Source: Psychroflexus sp. MES1-P1E (GTDB taxonomy: Bacteria > Bacteroidota > Bacteroidia > Flavobacteriales > Flavobacteriaceae). Taken from it: a stretch of 43,756 nt of DNA. The notes beneath the pieces were generated by a model. It was not told the DNA's origin, searched no databases, and was given only the letters and a program-made list of their open reading frames with translations. The position numbers and the translations under genes are program-made. Of this stretch, positions 1 through 8,007 are shown piece by piece (position 1 is the first letter of the stretch; each line of letters opens with the position of its first letter). The stretch lies in contig NZ_PJBS01000318.1 of the NCBI RefSeq assembly GCF_002836055.1, positions 1-43,756 on the forward strand, given 5' to 3'.

Positions 1-84
1 TCTATAAATAATTATACAATTGAAATGAATTCTTACATTGTGCCTAAACAAAAAGTAAATAATTATAATTTAAAAACTAAATCT

Positions 85-249
85 ATGAGTCTCCTTAGAA
101 TCCTATTTGCGATCATTTTGCCTCCACTAGGTGTATTTTTAACCGTTGGCATTCGCGGAGCATTTTGGCTCAATATTTTATTGACACTTTTAGGCTTTGT
201 CCCAGGGATAATTCATGCTGTATGGATTATTGCTAAAAACGATAAATAG
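85..249 (+). CDS. YqaE/Pmp3 family small membrane protein
   Basis: A 54-residue protein made of two hydrophobic helices (about residues 3-25 and 29-50) joined by a short turn, ending in a charged tail. The first helix carries the PPLGVFL segment typical of the Pmp3/YqaE family, small inner-membrane peptides linked in yeast and plants to membrane potential and salt or cold tolerance. The ORF can be extended to an ATG at 25, but the added 20 residues are polar and not family-like, and starting at 85 gives the usual family length of 50-55. It lies 5 bp before the decayed EEP gene, which probably once followed it in an operon. Family call is firm; the physiological role is inferred. Confidence 0.85.
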   Translation: MSLLRILFAIILPPLGVFLTVGIRGAFWLNILLTLLGFVPGIIHAVWIIAKNDK

Positions 250-254
250 AAATT

Positions 255-1215
255 ATGGTCACCACCATTATTATTTACCCCATCCTGATGTGTTTGTTCA
301 CATTTATAACCCTCATCAAGATTGAGCATTGGGTGGTTAGATTATTTTACTTTCCTAAAATTTAGGTTTAGCTTTGAGCCTTTTAAGGTAGTTCTTCGTG
401 CACTTCTACTTCAGTTGTGATTCTATAGTGCAATGAATGGTATGGTAACACTGGCTATTGTCTTTCATTGTATAAATCTAATTCCATACACTGTATTTTT
501 CAAAAAAGAGGGCATCAGAACCGTTGCCACTGACTCCTCCATTTGTTTTAGCTTTATGACAAATAATCCAGACTACGAAAAACTGCTGAACAAAATAGAG
601 ACGTATCGACCTGATGTATTAATTCCTTTGGAAAATGATACAATAGCAAGATAATTTATAGGGAGTACATCGCTATTCCAGACTAGAATAGAAAGATGTG
701 CAAATCCATCATTTCGCAAAAGAGGATATTCCTTCAATTGAGGCTTATCTCCGCATAGATAAACAGCATCGGATCAAAATTTTTACATTACTTCCCAAAC
801 CCCTTCAGTCCCAATGAATCCAAAACATCGACCAACTGAGCTGCAAAATAACTTTTAGCTACAAATCGTGTAAAAAAAATAAAAATTCTGCTATTGTTTT
901 TGAGGATTTGAACGATTTAGCGTGATGTAAGAATGCATTATTATTTAGAAAAATAAGTAGTTTATTAAAATTAAGAAGAGGCTGGGGTCCCCGCAGTACT
1001 TTTTGTAGTCCATATAAATTTTTAAGATTGCAATTGGATCACTTTTTCATAGCGAAGAGTTTAGCCTCGCCAAAATGCAAGTGTTAACTGAAATGGAGTT
1101 CGATTATTTTCCTATTTACGCCAAACTGTACCTAAATACAAAAGCTAAAACCCAGCAAGAAGGGTATGAATATAAGACTGTGAAAGAAAAAATGGCTGAT
1201 GATAAAATTGAATAG
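255..1215 (+). pseudogene. Decayed endonuclease/exonuclease/phosphatase (EEP) family membrane protein gene
   Basis: No long ORF exists here, but reading successive frames recovers a whole EEP-family protein in order. From 255 comes an N-terminal membrane segment ending IEHWVVRLFYFP. From 433 comes a membrane segment ending LIPYTVFFKKE, then KIETYRPDVLIPLEND (the usual PDxxLxLExD metal-site motif). Around 710-760 is AKEDIPSIEAYL. Around 770-925 are RIKIFTLLPKP, then KNSAIVFEDLNDLA (the GDLND motif with G replaced by E). From about 935 comes RKISSLLKLRRGWGPRST, then RLQLDHFFIAKSL, then EFDYFPIYAKL, where SDHFPI is usual. The last segment stays open to a stop at 1213-1215. Several frameshifts and in-frame stops separate these pieces. 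The motif order follows the family; frame boundaries are approximate. Confidence 0.8.
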
Positions 1216-1263
1216 GCTATTAAGACTACTGAAGTTTATATTCCAAATTAAATTCATACTAGC

Positions 1264-1295
1264 TTTGCCGTATAAATTTCAGAAAACTATATTTG
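1264..1295 (+). promoter_or_regulatory. Bacteroidota-type promoter of dnaX
   Basis: TTTG at 1264-1267, a 20-bp spacer, and TATATTTG at 1288-1295 match the Bacteroidota consensus TTTG-N19-21-TAnnTTTG exactly. The dnaX ATG is at 1300, only 4 bp after the -7 box, so transcription would begin at or within a few bases of the start codon. That predicts a leaderless or nearly leaderless mRNA. Confidence 0.6.
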
Positions 1296-1299
1296 TATC

Positions 1300-3144
1300 A
1301 TGGAACATTTTATTGTCTCTGCTAGAAAATACAGACCCGAAACTTTTGAAGATGTTGTAGGTCAGAAAGCAATCACCAACACACTTCTTAACGCAATCAA
1401 TAACGATCATTTGGCTCAAGCCCTATTGTTTACTGGCCCAAGGGGTGTGGGAAAGACCTCTTGTGCTCGTATTTTGGCCAAAAAAATTAATCAAGAAGCC
1501 ACAGACAACGAAACTACGGACTTCGCTTTCAATATTTTTGAATTGGATGCCGCTTCCAATAATTCTGTAGACGACATCAGAAATCTAACCGACCAAGTTA
1601 GAATTCCACCTCAAACTGGAAAATATAAAGTTTATATTATAGATGAGGTACACATGCTTTCTCAATCAGCCTTCAATGCTTTTTTAAAAACGTTGGAAGA
1701 GCCTCCAAAACATGCTATTTTTATTTTAGCAACAACAGAGAAGCATAAAATTATACCTACTATATTATCGCGTTGTCAAATTTTTGACTTTAAACGCATC
1801 ACCGTTGGGGACATCAAAGAACATTTAGCTAAAATTGCTGAAAAAGAAGGCGTTATAGCCGATGAAGACGCGCTTCATATCATCGCTCAAAAAGCAGATG
1901 GAGCCATGCGTGATGCTCTTTCTACTTACGACAGAGTTGTGAGTTTTAGCGGTAAAAACCTTACTACGGATGCTGTTACCGAAAACTTAAATGTTTTAGA
2001 TTATGACACGTTCTTTAAAACAACAGATTTACTTTTAGAAAATAATATCCCTGAAGTACTGGTCTATTTTAACCATATCCTTTCCAAGGGATTTGATGGA
2101 CAACATTATATTGCGGGATTGGCCTCTCACTTTAGAGATTTAATGGTGTCTAAGTACTCAAAAACTATAGAGCTTCTCGAGGTTGGAGAGCGTTCAAAAA
2201 CAAAATACTTTGAGCAGTCGCAAGCAACTTCGTATTCTTTCCTACAGGAAGGTATCGACTTAGCCAATACCTGTGACTTTAATTACAAGTTGAGTCAAAA
2301 CCAACGTTTGCACGTTGAATTGTGCTTGATGAAACTGGCTTCATTAACCGACCCAGACTCATCTCAAAAAAAAAAGACTGAACACCAGATCTTAAGCCCT
2401 CAACAGGTTCAAGAGCAAGACGGACACTATTCCAAGACTTCTGAAATTGAAATAAATGATAAGCCCAGTGTCCAAGATGCTTCAGAAGATCGTCATCTTA
2501 AATCTGCAGATTTACATTCAGAGAAGCCTAAAACCCAAGACGCATCAACTAAGCCCTTGGAATCTAAAGTTTCTGCTGTCGAGGACAACACATCAACGGG
2601 AGCGAATTCAGAAGGAAAAAAAGAAGATGTACCTGTTGAAATTGAGAAAAAGGCAGAAAAACTGACTCCCAAACTTGAGGATAGGCCAAAAAAAGTGAAT
2701 AGCCTTTCCATAAAGAGCATTCAGGAAAAGAAAAAATTAAAGGAACAGCTTAAGAAGAATAAGCCTGAAAATACTGAACTCACCGGGCATTTTACAGAGG
2801 TCGACTTGAAGAAAGCATGGAAAGATTATATTGAAATTCTAAACCAAAGAGGAAGTAAAATCGTGTCATCGGTGATGTCTACAGATGAGCCTATATTGGA
2901 GGGGAAACAGATAAAAGTACAGTTGCCCAATGAGTCTATGAAATTGAATTTGCTCCAAGACCAAGGCGATTTAATGAATTTTTTGAAAGACAGACTAAAG
3001 AATACTCAAATCAGTCTCGATATTACTGTAAATCATAAGTCTGAAAAGAAGTATGTGTATACACCGCGAGAGAAATTTGAAAAATTGAATGAGAAAAATC
3101 CAAATTTAGAATTACTAAGAAAAACTTTTGATTTAGATATCTAA
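1300..3144 (+). CDS. dnaX: DNA polymerase III subunit gamma/tau
   Basis: This is the clamp-loader ATPase of the replicative polymerase: gamma/tau with delta and delta-prime opens the sliding clamp, and tau holds the polymerase cores. An AAA+ domain (residues 1 to about 240) has Walker A GPRGVGKT at 46-53, Walker B IIDEVHM at 113-119 and the sensor/arginine-finger SRC at 157-159. The four zinc-binding cysteines that usually follow Walker A are absent; the spot is a short acidic linker. A collar domain follows to about 360. Then comes a long Lys/Glu/Ser-rich low-complexity linker (about 360-490) and a folded C-terminal tail. I see no programmed-frameshift slippery site that would make a separate gamma. 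miaE starts 5 bp after its stop, so the two are probably cotranscribed. Confidence 0.96.
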   Translation: MEHFIVSARKYRPETFEDVVGQKAITNTLLNAINNDHLAQALLFTGPRGVGKTSCARILAKKINQEATDNETTDFAFNIFELDAASNNSVDDIRNLTDQVRIPPQTGKYKVYIIDEVHMLSQSAFNAFLKTLEEPPKHAIFILATTEKHKIIPTILSRCQIFDFKRITVGDIKEHLAKIAEKEGVIADEDALHIIAQKADGAMRDALSTYDRVVSFSGKNLTTDAVTENLNVLDYDTFFKTTDLLLENNIPEVLVYFNHILSKGFDGQHYIAGLASHFRDLMVSKYSKTIELLEVGERSKTKYFEQSQATSYSFLQEGIDLANTCDFNYKLSQNQRLHVELCLMKLASLTDPDSSQKKKTEHQILSPQQVQEQDGHYSKTSEIEINDKPSVQDASEDRHLKSADLHSEKPKTQDASTKPLESKVSAVEDNTSTGANSEGKKEDVPVEIEKKAEKLTPKLEDRPKKVNSLSIKSIQEKKKLKEQLKKNKPENTELTGHFTEVDLKKAWKDYIEILNQRGSKIVSSVMSTDEPILEGKQIKVQLPNESMKLNLLQDQGDLMNFLKDRLKNTQISLDITVNHKSEKKYVYTPREKFEKLNEKNPNLELLRKTFDLDI

Positions 3145-3149
3145 TAATT

Positions 3150-3734
3150 ATGCTAGGACTAAAATTACCAACAGATCCACGATGGGCAAATATCGCTGAA
3201 AAGAATATTGATGACATCTTGATAGACCATGCCTATTGCGAGCAAAAAGCAGCATCTACAGCTATTTCATTAATTGTTTCCTTCCCTGAGTATACCGAGT
3301 TAATTACAGCGATGACTGGATTGGTCCAGGAGGAAATGAGTCACTTTAAAATGGTCCACGATCTTTTAAAAGAACGAAATGTAACTTTAGGACGAGATCG
3401 TAAAGATGCTTATGTAGCTAAAGTTATCACTTTTTTCCCTAAAGGAGGAAGCCGACAAACGCAATTGGCACATCGTTTACTTTATGCTGCACTTATTGAA
3501 GCTAGAAGCTGTGAACGTTTCCGCCTCTTGTCTGAAGAGTTAAGCGATGAAAAGCTAAGGCGCTTTTATAGAAAATTAATGATAAGTGAAGCGGGGCACT
3601 ATACTATGTTTTTGAAGTTTGCAAGGCAATACCATGATGAAGCCGAAGTGAATCAAAAGTGGTCGGACTTACTTGATTTTGAGGCAAAAATACTAGAGTC
3701 ATTTCAATCTGGAACTTCAGTACACGGTTGGTAA
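3150..3734 (+). CDS. miaE: tRNA-(ms2io6A)-hydroxylase, MiaE family
   Basis: MiaE is a non-haem diiron monooxygenase that hydroxylates the isopentenyl side chain of 2-methylthio-N6-isopentenyladenosine at position 37 of certain tRNAs. The 194-residue protein is helical and ferritin-like and shows the full ligand pattern: E31, E62-x2-H65, E117, and E147-x2-H150. The start PTDPRW is typical of this family. It follows dnaX by 5 bp and ends at a strong terminator. Naming follows the family; whether this organism makes ms2io6A cannot be told from here. Confidence 0.92.
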   Translation: MLGLKLPTDPRWANIAEKNIDDILIDHAYCEQKAASTAISLIVSFPEYTELITAMTGLVQEEMSHFKMVHDLLKERNVTLGRDRKDAYVAKVITFFPKGGSRQTQLAHRLLYAALIEARSCERFRLLSEELSDEKLRRFYRKLMISEAGHYTMFLKFARQYHDEAEVNQKWSDLLDFEAKILESFQSGTSVHGW

Positions 3735-3766
3735 TCAACTTAATTTAGCTTAAGCTGAAAAATAAT

Positions 3767-3806
3767 AATCCCTGAAGATACATTTGCATTTTCAGGGATT
3801 TGCTTT
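3767..3806 (+). terminator. Rho-independent terminator after miaE
   Basis: A perfect 10-bp stem, AATCCCTGAA (3767-3776) with TTCAGGGATT (3791-3800), has a 14-nt loop and is followed by TGCTTTT. It lies 33 bp after the miaE stop and would end the dnaX-miaE transcript just before the first repeat copy. Confidence 0.75.
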
Positions 3807-3972
3807 TATACCAATTTAGTTTTTAAATGCTGTATTAAAAATTTGAAATATTTTTTACTTAGTTGAAGAAAAAATAGAAGCATAGCAATAGTTACGGTTC
3901 TATTTTATGACGATTACTAAGTGAAAAAGAAACAGATTTTATACGACATTTAGATTCTAGGTTGGAATTATA
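3807..3972. repeat. Hairpin repeat (MITE-like), copy 1
   Basis: A 166-bp non-coding element. Its left end is TATACCAATTTAG and its right end GGTTGGAATTATA, an imperfect inverted match. The arms match inward over much of the length (for example TTTTTTACTTAG near 3851 against the complement of CTAAGTGAAAAA near 3917). At the tip, AAAATAGAA (3871-3879) pairs perfectly with TTCTATTTT (3898-3906) around the 18-nt loop GCATAGCAATAGTTACGG (3880-3897). It matches copy 3 (37685-37872, opposite orientation) closely and copy 2 more distantly. No ORF is present. It lies between convergent miaE and the aldo/keto reductase gene. The family name is descriptive; I cannot tie it to a named element. Confidence 0.85.
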
Positions 3973-4134
3973 CCAATTTAAATTTACAATGTCGCATGAA
4001 TAAATTGAATTATTTTTTGATTGATTGAAGTTAAAAATAAAAAGCATAGCCTTAGTTACGGTAATTATTTTTGGTAAAAAGCAAGCGAAAAAGAAACGAT
4101 TTATTGCGACATTATAGGTTTAAATTGGTATTAT
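3969..4134. repeat. Hairpin repeat (MITE-like), copy 2
   Basis: A second 166-bp copy, in tandem with copy 1 and sharing the boundary TATA with it. Its ends are good inverted repeats: TATACCAATTTAAA at 3969-3982 and the matching TTTAAATTGGTATTATA finishing at 4134, with ATGTCGC near 3990 against GCGACAT near 4107. At the tip, AAAAATAA (4033-4040) pairs with TTATTTTT (4065-4072) around GCATAGCCTTAGTTACGG (4044-4061). The loop is nearly the same as in copy 1, while the stem sequence differs but still pairs. The element stops 3 bp before the stop codon of the minus-strand aldo/keto reductase gene. Confidence 0.82.
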
Positions 4135-4137
4135 ATG

Positions 4138-5088
4138 TTACTCGTCGTAAATATTGAAATACTTTCCATCTGAAGTTTCGAAAAATTTCCCGTTGACGTA
4201 TCGATACTGATTATCAATAGATTTTAGACCCTTCATGTCATCTTCATCTAAATTAAGCTTTTGACTATCTAAGTTTTCTTGAATTCTTTCTTTATTGGTG
4301 GATTTAGGAATAGTAGCTACATTTCTTTCAAGGTGAAACTTGATAAGTATTTGTGCAGGAGAAGCATCATGCTTTTTGGAGATGGCAGTGACCACTTCAT
4401 TTTCCAAAAGAGAAGGTTCATTGTCTGCTTTCATGGCTTCGATTCTATCTTGGCTGCCCAAAGGTGAAAATGCCGTAACGTTAATACCCTGTTTATGGCA
4501 AAAATCTACGAGATCGTCTTGATGAAGATAAGGATGTAATTCAATTTGATTCATTTCTGGAGTCACCTCTGAATTGGACATTAACTCTTCTAATTTCTTT
4601 TTGCTGAAATTGGATACACCAATATGTTTTATAAGACTTTGATTTTTTAGTTGAACCATAGCTTCCCAAGTTTCTTTTATAGGAACTTCATCTAGGGATA
4701 GAAAATCATCATCTGAAGAAGGAAAGCCTTCTAATCCAGGTCTAAAAGCTACTGGCCAATGAATTAAATACAAATCGATATAATCTAGTTGAAGATCTTT
4801 CAATGTGTGTTCCAAAGCTGGTTTTACATCTTCTTCTTTGTGGTTGGTATTCCATAATTTTGAAGTGATCCAAACCTCAGGTCTGGAAATAGTCCCTTCA
4901 TCGAAAACCTCTTTTAGAGCTTCGCCCACTTCCTTTTCGTTTCCATAAACTGCTGCACAATCGATATGCCTATAACCGATTTTTAAAGCGTGTTTGACAG
5001 CTTTTTTGACAGCACCAGGTTCAGATTTCCAGGTTCCTAAACCAATGGCATCCATCTCATCGTTATTGGTATATTGCAGAGTTTTCAT
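4138..5088 (-). CDS. Aldo/keto reductase
   Basis: An NADPH-dependent oxidoreductase with the TIM-barrel AKR fold that reduces carbonyl compounds; substrate unknown. The catalytic tetrad is complete in the 316-residue form: D43 (in RHIDCA), Y48 (VYGNE), K77 (ITSKLW) and H110 (LIHWP). The C-terminal IPKSTN cofactor motif is present. I start at the ATG at 5088; a TTG at 5133 would add 15 hydrophobic residues not typical of the family. Sequence resembles the eukaryote-like aldehyde reductase branch. Its stop abuts hairpin repeat copy 2. The upstream acyltransferase gene is 75 bp away on the same strand. Confidence 0.9.
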   Translation of the reverse strand: MKTLQYTNNDEMDAIGLGTWKSEPGAVKKAVKHALKIGYRHIDCAAVYGNEKEVGEALKEVFDEGTISRPEVWITSKLWNTNHKEEDVKPALEHTLKDLQLDYIDLYLIHWPVAFRPGLEGFPSSDDDFLSLDEVPIKETWEAMVQLKNQSLIKHIGVSNFSKKKLEELMSNSEVTPEMNQIELHPYLHQDDLVDFCHKQGINVTAFSPLGSQDRIEAMKADNEPSLLENEVVTAISKKHDASPAQILIKFHLERNVATIPKSTNKERIQENLDSQKLNLDEDDMKGLKSIDNQYRYVNGKFFETSDGKYFNIYDE

Positions 5089-5163
5089 AAGTATTATTTT
5101 ATATAAATAGAGTTTTGGAGATACTGAAAACAAAAATAAGGTTTGAGTTTAAACTAGTTTTAA

Positions 5164-5991
5164 CTACAAATCTTTATCTTTATTAGTATTGGCGCTATAG
5201 CGACGCTTCTCGTTTAGCGACTCGTGGGCTTCAATTTCACTTTCTGGAATCACCTTAAGGAACGAAGGATGTTGCTCTATACCATATTCAATTTTTTCTA
5301 TAATGCTATTCACCCCTTCAGTATCATAATCTATATCTAGTGGCTCTTTAATGACCATAGATTGAAGAATATTTCTCTTTTTGATACGGATTCCTTTTTT
5401 ATCGAAAGAACGTCTAAAGCCATCTATAACTATAGGTATGACAATAGGTTTGTATTTTTTTATGATGAAGGCTGTTCCTTTTCTTATTGGTTTCCAAGGT
5501 TTCGTCGTGCCTTGGGGAAAGGTGATGACCCAACCATCATCTAAAGCTTTTCCTATATCAGAAATATCGCTCATTTTTACTTGGCGATTTACATTTTGCC
5601 CATCAGCTCTCCAGGTTCTATCTATGCTTATGGATCCTGCATAGGCTAGAACTTTTGGCAAGAAACCTTTTTTCATTGTTTCAGCAGCTGCGACATAATA
5701 AATATTCAACTTAGGATCCCATAAATAGCCTACGTTTTTAATACTATCATCTCTTCCGCTTAAGGAAGCATTGAACACATGATACATAGCAACCACATCT
5801 GCAAAGTAAGTTTGATGGTTGGATACAAACAAAACATTTCTATCGGGCAAATTTTTTAAAATGGAAGATCCTTCTATTTGGAGATCATTGAAACCTCGAT
5901 AACGTTGATGGGTCATCCCACCCATAATCCTTATTATCCACTTTTTTAAAAACAGATAATGTCCAAAAGGATTTTTCTTAAATAAGCCCAT
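5164..5991 (-). CDS. 1-acylglycerol-3-phosphate acyltransferase-like (PlsC/LPLAT family)
   Basis: Members of this family transfer an acyl chain to lysophospholipid or related acceptors at the inner membrane. The 275-residue protein has the N-terminal acyltransferase block NHQTYFAD (residues 58-65) and the later FPQGTT block that corresponds to the family's FPEGTR. The catalytic His and Asp are H59 and D65, giving H-x5-D where the family usually has H-x4-D. The IVIPIVIDGF strand downstream is also typical. The acceptor cannot be told. It sits between the Nudix hydrolase (41 bp upstream) and the aldo/keto reductase on the same strand. Confidence 0.8.
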   Translation of the reverse strand: MGLFKKNPFGHYLFLKKWIIRIMGGMTHQRYRGFNDLQIEGSSILKNLPDRNVLFVSNHQTYFADVVAMYHVFNASLSGRDDSIKNVGYLWDPKLNIYYVAAAETMKKGFLPKVLAYAGSISIDRTWRADGQNVNRQVKMSDISDIGKALDDGWVITFPQGTTKPWKPIRKGTAFIIKKYKPIVIPIVIDGFRRSFDKKGIRIKKRNILQSMVIKEPLDIDYDTEGVNSIIEKIEYGIEQHPSFLKVIPESEIEAHESLNEKRRYSANTNKDKDL

Positions 5992-6032
5992 ATCTCAAAA
6001 AAATTAATTTTCAAATATACGGTTTTATAGGC

Positions 6033-6671
6033 TTATGCTATCCTAGAAAAGAGTTCTCGTATTTCACTTAAAATCATAGCAGTAGCTCCCCAAACCACAT
6101 TGCCGTTAAAATTGAAAGCGGGTACTTCTACATTTTTAGCGTAAGAAGCTTGAATGATTTCTGTATTCAAATTGTTTTTATCTAAACAAATGGACAGAGG
6201 AATTTCTATTATATTTTCCACTTCACTTTCCTGTAAAACGAAACTTGGTTCAAAATCAACATAGCACAGAAATGGATAAACCAAAAAATTGGAAGGTGGT
6301 ATATAAAGCTGTGTAAGTGGCTTTATCAATTTAATCTTGTTTGCTTCTACTCCAATTTCTTCTTCCGTTTCTCTTAAGGCCGTTCGTTCAAGATTTAAAT
6401 CAACCTCTTCATAGCGTCCACCAGGGAATCCAATCTGATTTGAATGCACACCTTTGTAAGTTTTCCTCAAGATAAAGGCCATATGTATTTCACCATTTTT
6501 AGGATATAATAAGGAAACTACTCCAGCATAATTTGCGTTTTTTCGTTGCTCACTTAAAGTTTCCAATTCTTTTTGACGAAATAAAGGCGCGAGTTGATGA
6601 TGAAAAGAGTCACCTGGAAGGTCTATTTTCTCTAATTTTGTAATAAAATATTTTAATGATGAAAATTCCAT
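6033..6671 (-). CDS. Nudix hydrolase, CoA pyrophosphatase type
   Basis: A 212-residue Nudix protein. The Nudix box spans about residues 84-108 (GGRYEE ... ALRETEEEIGV) and is preceded by HSNQIGFPGG, matching the NQ-x-FPGG signature of the CoA-pyrophosphatase (NUDT7/YeaB) branch, which cleaves CoA and its derivatives to phosphopantetheine and 3',5'-ADP. The ATG at 6671 lies inside the first codons of the divergent cyclophilin gene, so the two 5' ends overlap by 16 bp. The N-terminal LPGxSxHxxxAP region supports this long start. Substrate is inferred from the signature. Confidence 0.87.
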   Translation of the reverse strand: MEFSSLKYFITKLEKIDLPGDSFHHQLAPLFRQKELETLSEQRKNANYAGVVSLLYPKNGEIHMAFILRKTYKGVHSNQIGFPGGRYEEVDLNLERTALRETEEEIGVEANKIKLIKPLTQLYIPPSNFLVYPFLCYVDFEPSFVLQESEVENIIEIPLSICLDKNNLNTEIIQASYAKNVEVPAFNFNGNVVWGATAMILSEIRELFSRIA

Positions 6672-7375
6672 TTTTAATTCTAAGTATAATATTTGTTTTT
6701 ACATCTTGTAAAGAAAACAAAGATAATTCAACTATACAAAGCAGCCTTGAGAAAAAAATGACTGAAAAGAAAGTTGAAGTCAATATTCCCTCTAACGGAC
6801 AAAGTGATCGAGATTTATCAAAAATAAAAACAATAACACAAGAAGAATTAATACCATTTCTAAAGGCCTACGCCGAAGACAATCCTGAAACCAGTGTTGA
6901 GGTGATCACCGATAAGGGATCCTTTACTGTAGAGCTTTATGCTGAGCCTATTTTACACAGAGCGAATTTTATAAGACTGGCTAAAATTGGATATTTTGAC
7001 ACGACTGTTTTTCATAGAGTCGCTAATAATTTTGTGATACAAGGTGGAAATAGCGATAGAATTGGCACGTACGACTTTAGAAATGCTGTAGGAAATTTTT
7101 TAATACCCAATGAATTTATAAGTCGGTATAAACACGATTATGGTACTTTATCCGCTGCAAAATATGCAAAGCAAAATATAAGTAATGCTTCTTCTCCTTT
7201 TGAATTTTTTATTGTCACAAAACCTGATGGCGCTTATCATCTAGACCAAGATCATACGGTCTTTGGGAGAGTAATAAAAGGCATGGAAGTGGTAGAAAAA
7301 ATAGACGATATGGAAACTGATGGAGGCGAATGGCCACTTACCAACGTAGGCCTAGACATGAAAGTGATTCGATAA
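6656..7375 (+). CDS. Cyclophilin-type peptidyl-prolyl isomerase, lipoprotein
   Basis: This protein catalyses cis-trans isomerisation of X-Pro bonds, probably in the periplasm or on the outer membrane. Residues 1-18 are a lipoprotein signal ending FVFTSC, with the lipid-bearing Cys at 18. A linker runs to about 80, and the cyclophilin domain follows: VITDKGSFTVELY, FHRVANNFVIQGG, and the C-terminal HTVFGRVIKGMEVV. There are two adjacent ATGs (6656, 6659). The start overlaps the divergent Nudix gene. Its stop is 2 bp from the end of the convergent TRIC gene, with no visible terminator between them. Confidence 0.92.
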   Translation: MMKIPFLILSIIFVFTSCKENKDNSTIQSSLEKKMTEKKVEVNIPSNGQSDRDLSKIKTITQEELIPFLKAYAEDNPETSVEVITDKGSFTVELYAEPILHRANFIRLAKIGYFDTTVFHRVANNFVIQGGNSDRIGTYDFRNAVGNFLIPNEFISRYKHDYGTLSAAKYAKQNISNASSPFEFFIVTKPDGAYHLDQDHTVFGRVIKGMEVVEKIDDMETDGGEWPLTNVGLDMKVIR

Positions 7376-7377
7376 AC

Positions 7378-8007
7378 TTACCAGTAGTCCCTAATATCCT
7401 CATCTTTTTTGTAAACAGAAGGCAGAGATATTTTGAAAATCACCGCGGAAAGTCTAACAATAATGACGACCAATCCCGATAAGAAAAAAATCAAACTCTC
7501 TGGGAAGTTGAGTCTTAGAAAAACAAAATAGCTCAATCCACCTAAAATACAGGCAGTTGCATAAATTTCCCTTCTGAAAATCTGGGGAATATCATTACAT
7601 AAAATATCCCGAATAACTCCACCAAAACAAGCACTCATAGTGCCTAAGGCTACACAAATGATCGCAGGTAGCTCCTGAGAAATGCCTTTTTCGACCCCTA
7701 CAACGGTGTATAAACCTATCCCCAAAGTATCAAAAAGAAAAAGTGATTTTCTTAAATAAGATAATTTTTTTCTAAAAATCACAGCCAAAACTGATGTCAC
7801 TATAATCACATACACGTAAGTCATATCTTGCATCCACATGACTGGAAGGCCTAGTAAAACATCCCTTAAAGTTCCCCCTCCTACCGAAGTCACAAAAGCA
7901 ATAATCAAAATACCAAAGGCATCCATTCGCTTTCTTAACGAGGACAATACACCCGATATAGAAAAAGCGATAACTCCTAAGATGTCTAAAATTAAAATAT
8001 AATCCAT
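7378..8007 (-). CDS. TRIC/UPF0126 family cation channel-like membrane protein
   Basis: A 209-residue protein of about seven hydrophobic segments built from two similar halves. The first has SVGGGTLRDVLLG at about 41-53 and the second has CFGGVIRDILCND; the paired GGxxRD motifs are the mark of the UPF0126 family, the prokaryotic relatives of trimeric intracellular cation (TRIC) channels. Its ATG overlaps the stop of the upstream RDD gene (TAATG), so translation is probably coupled. Ion selectivity and physiological role cannot be read from the sequence. Confidence 0.88.
   Translation of the reverse strand: MDYILILDILGVIAFSISGVLSSLRKRMDAFGILIIAFVTSVGGGTLRDVLLGLPVMWMQDMTYVYVIIVTSVLAVIFRKKLSYLRKSLFLFDTLGIGLYTVVGVEKGISQELPAIICVALGTMSACFGGVIRDILCNDIPQIFRREIYATACILGGLSYFVFLRLNFPESLIFFLSGLVVIIVRLSAVIFKISLPSVYKKDEDIRDYW

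Noticed and set aside
433-654. Short ORF of 73 residues, first read as a fragment of an ATP-grasp enzyme because of GIRTVATDSS and DVLIPLEND
   Set aside because: Neighbouring frames give the rest of an EEP protein in the right order, and RPDVLIPLEND is its LExD motif, so it belongs to the pseudogene at 255-1215.
2493-2720. Minus-strand ORF within dnaX rich in Ser and Phe
   Set aside because: It is the complement of the Lys/Glu/Ser-rich linker of dnaX and has no start context or protein-like motif.
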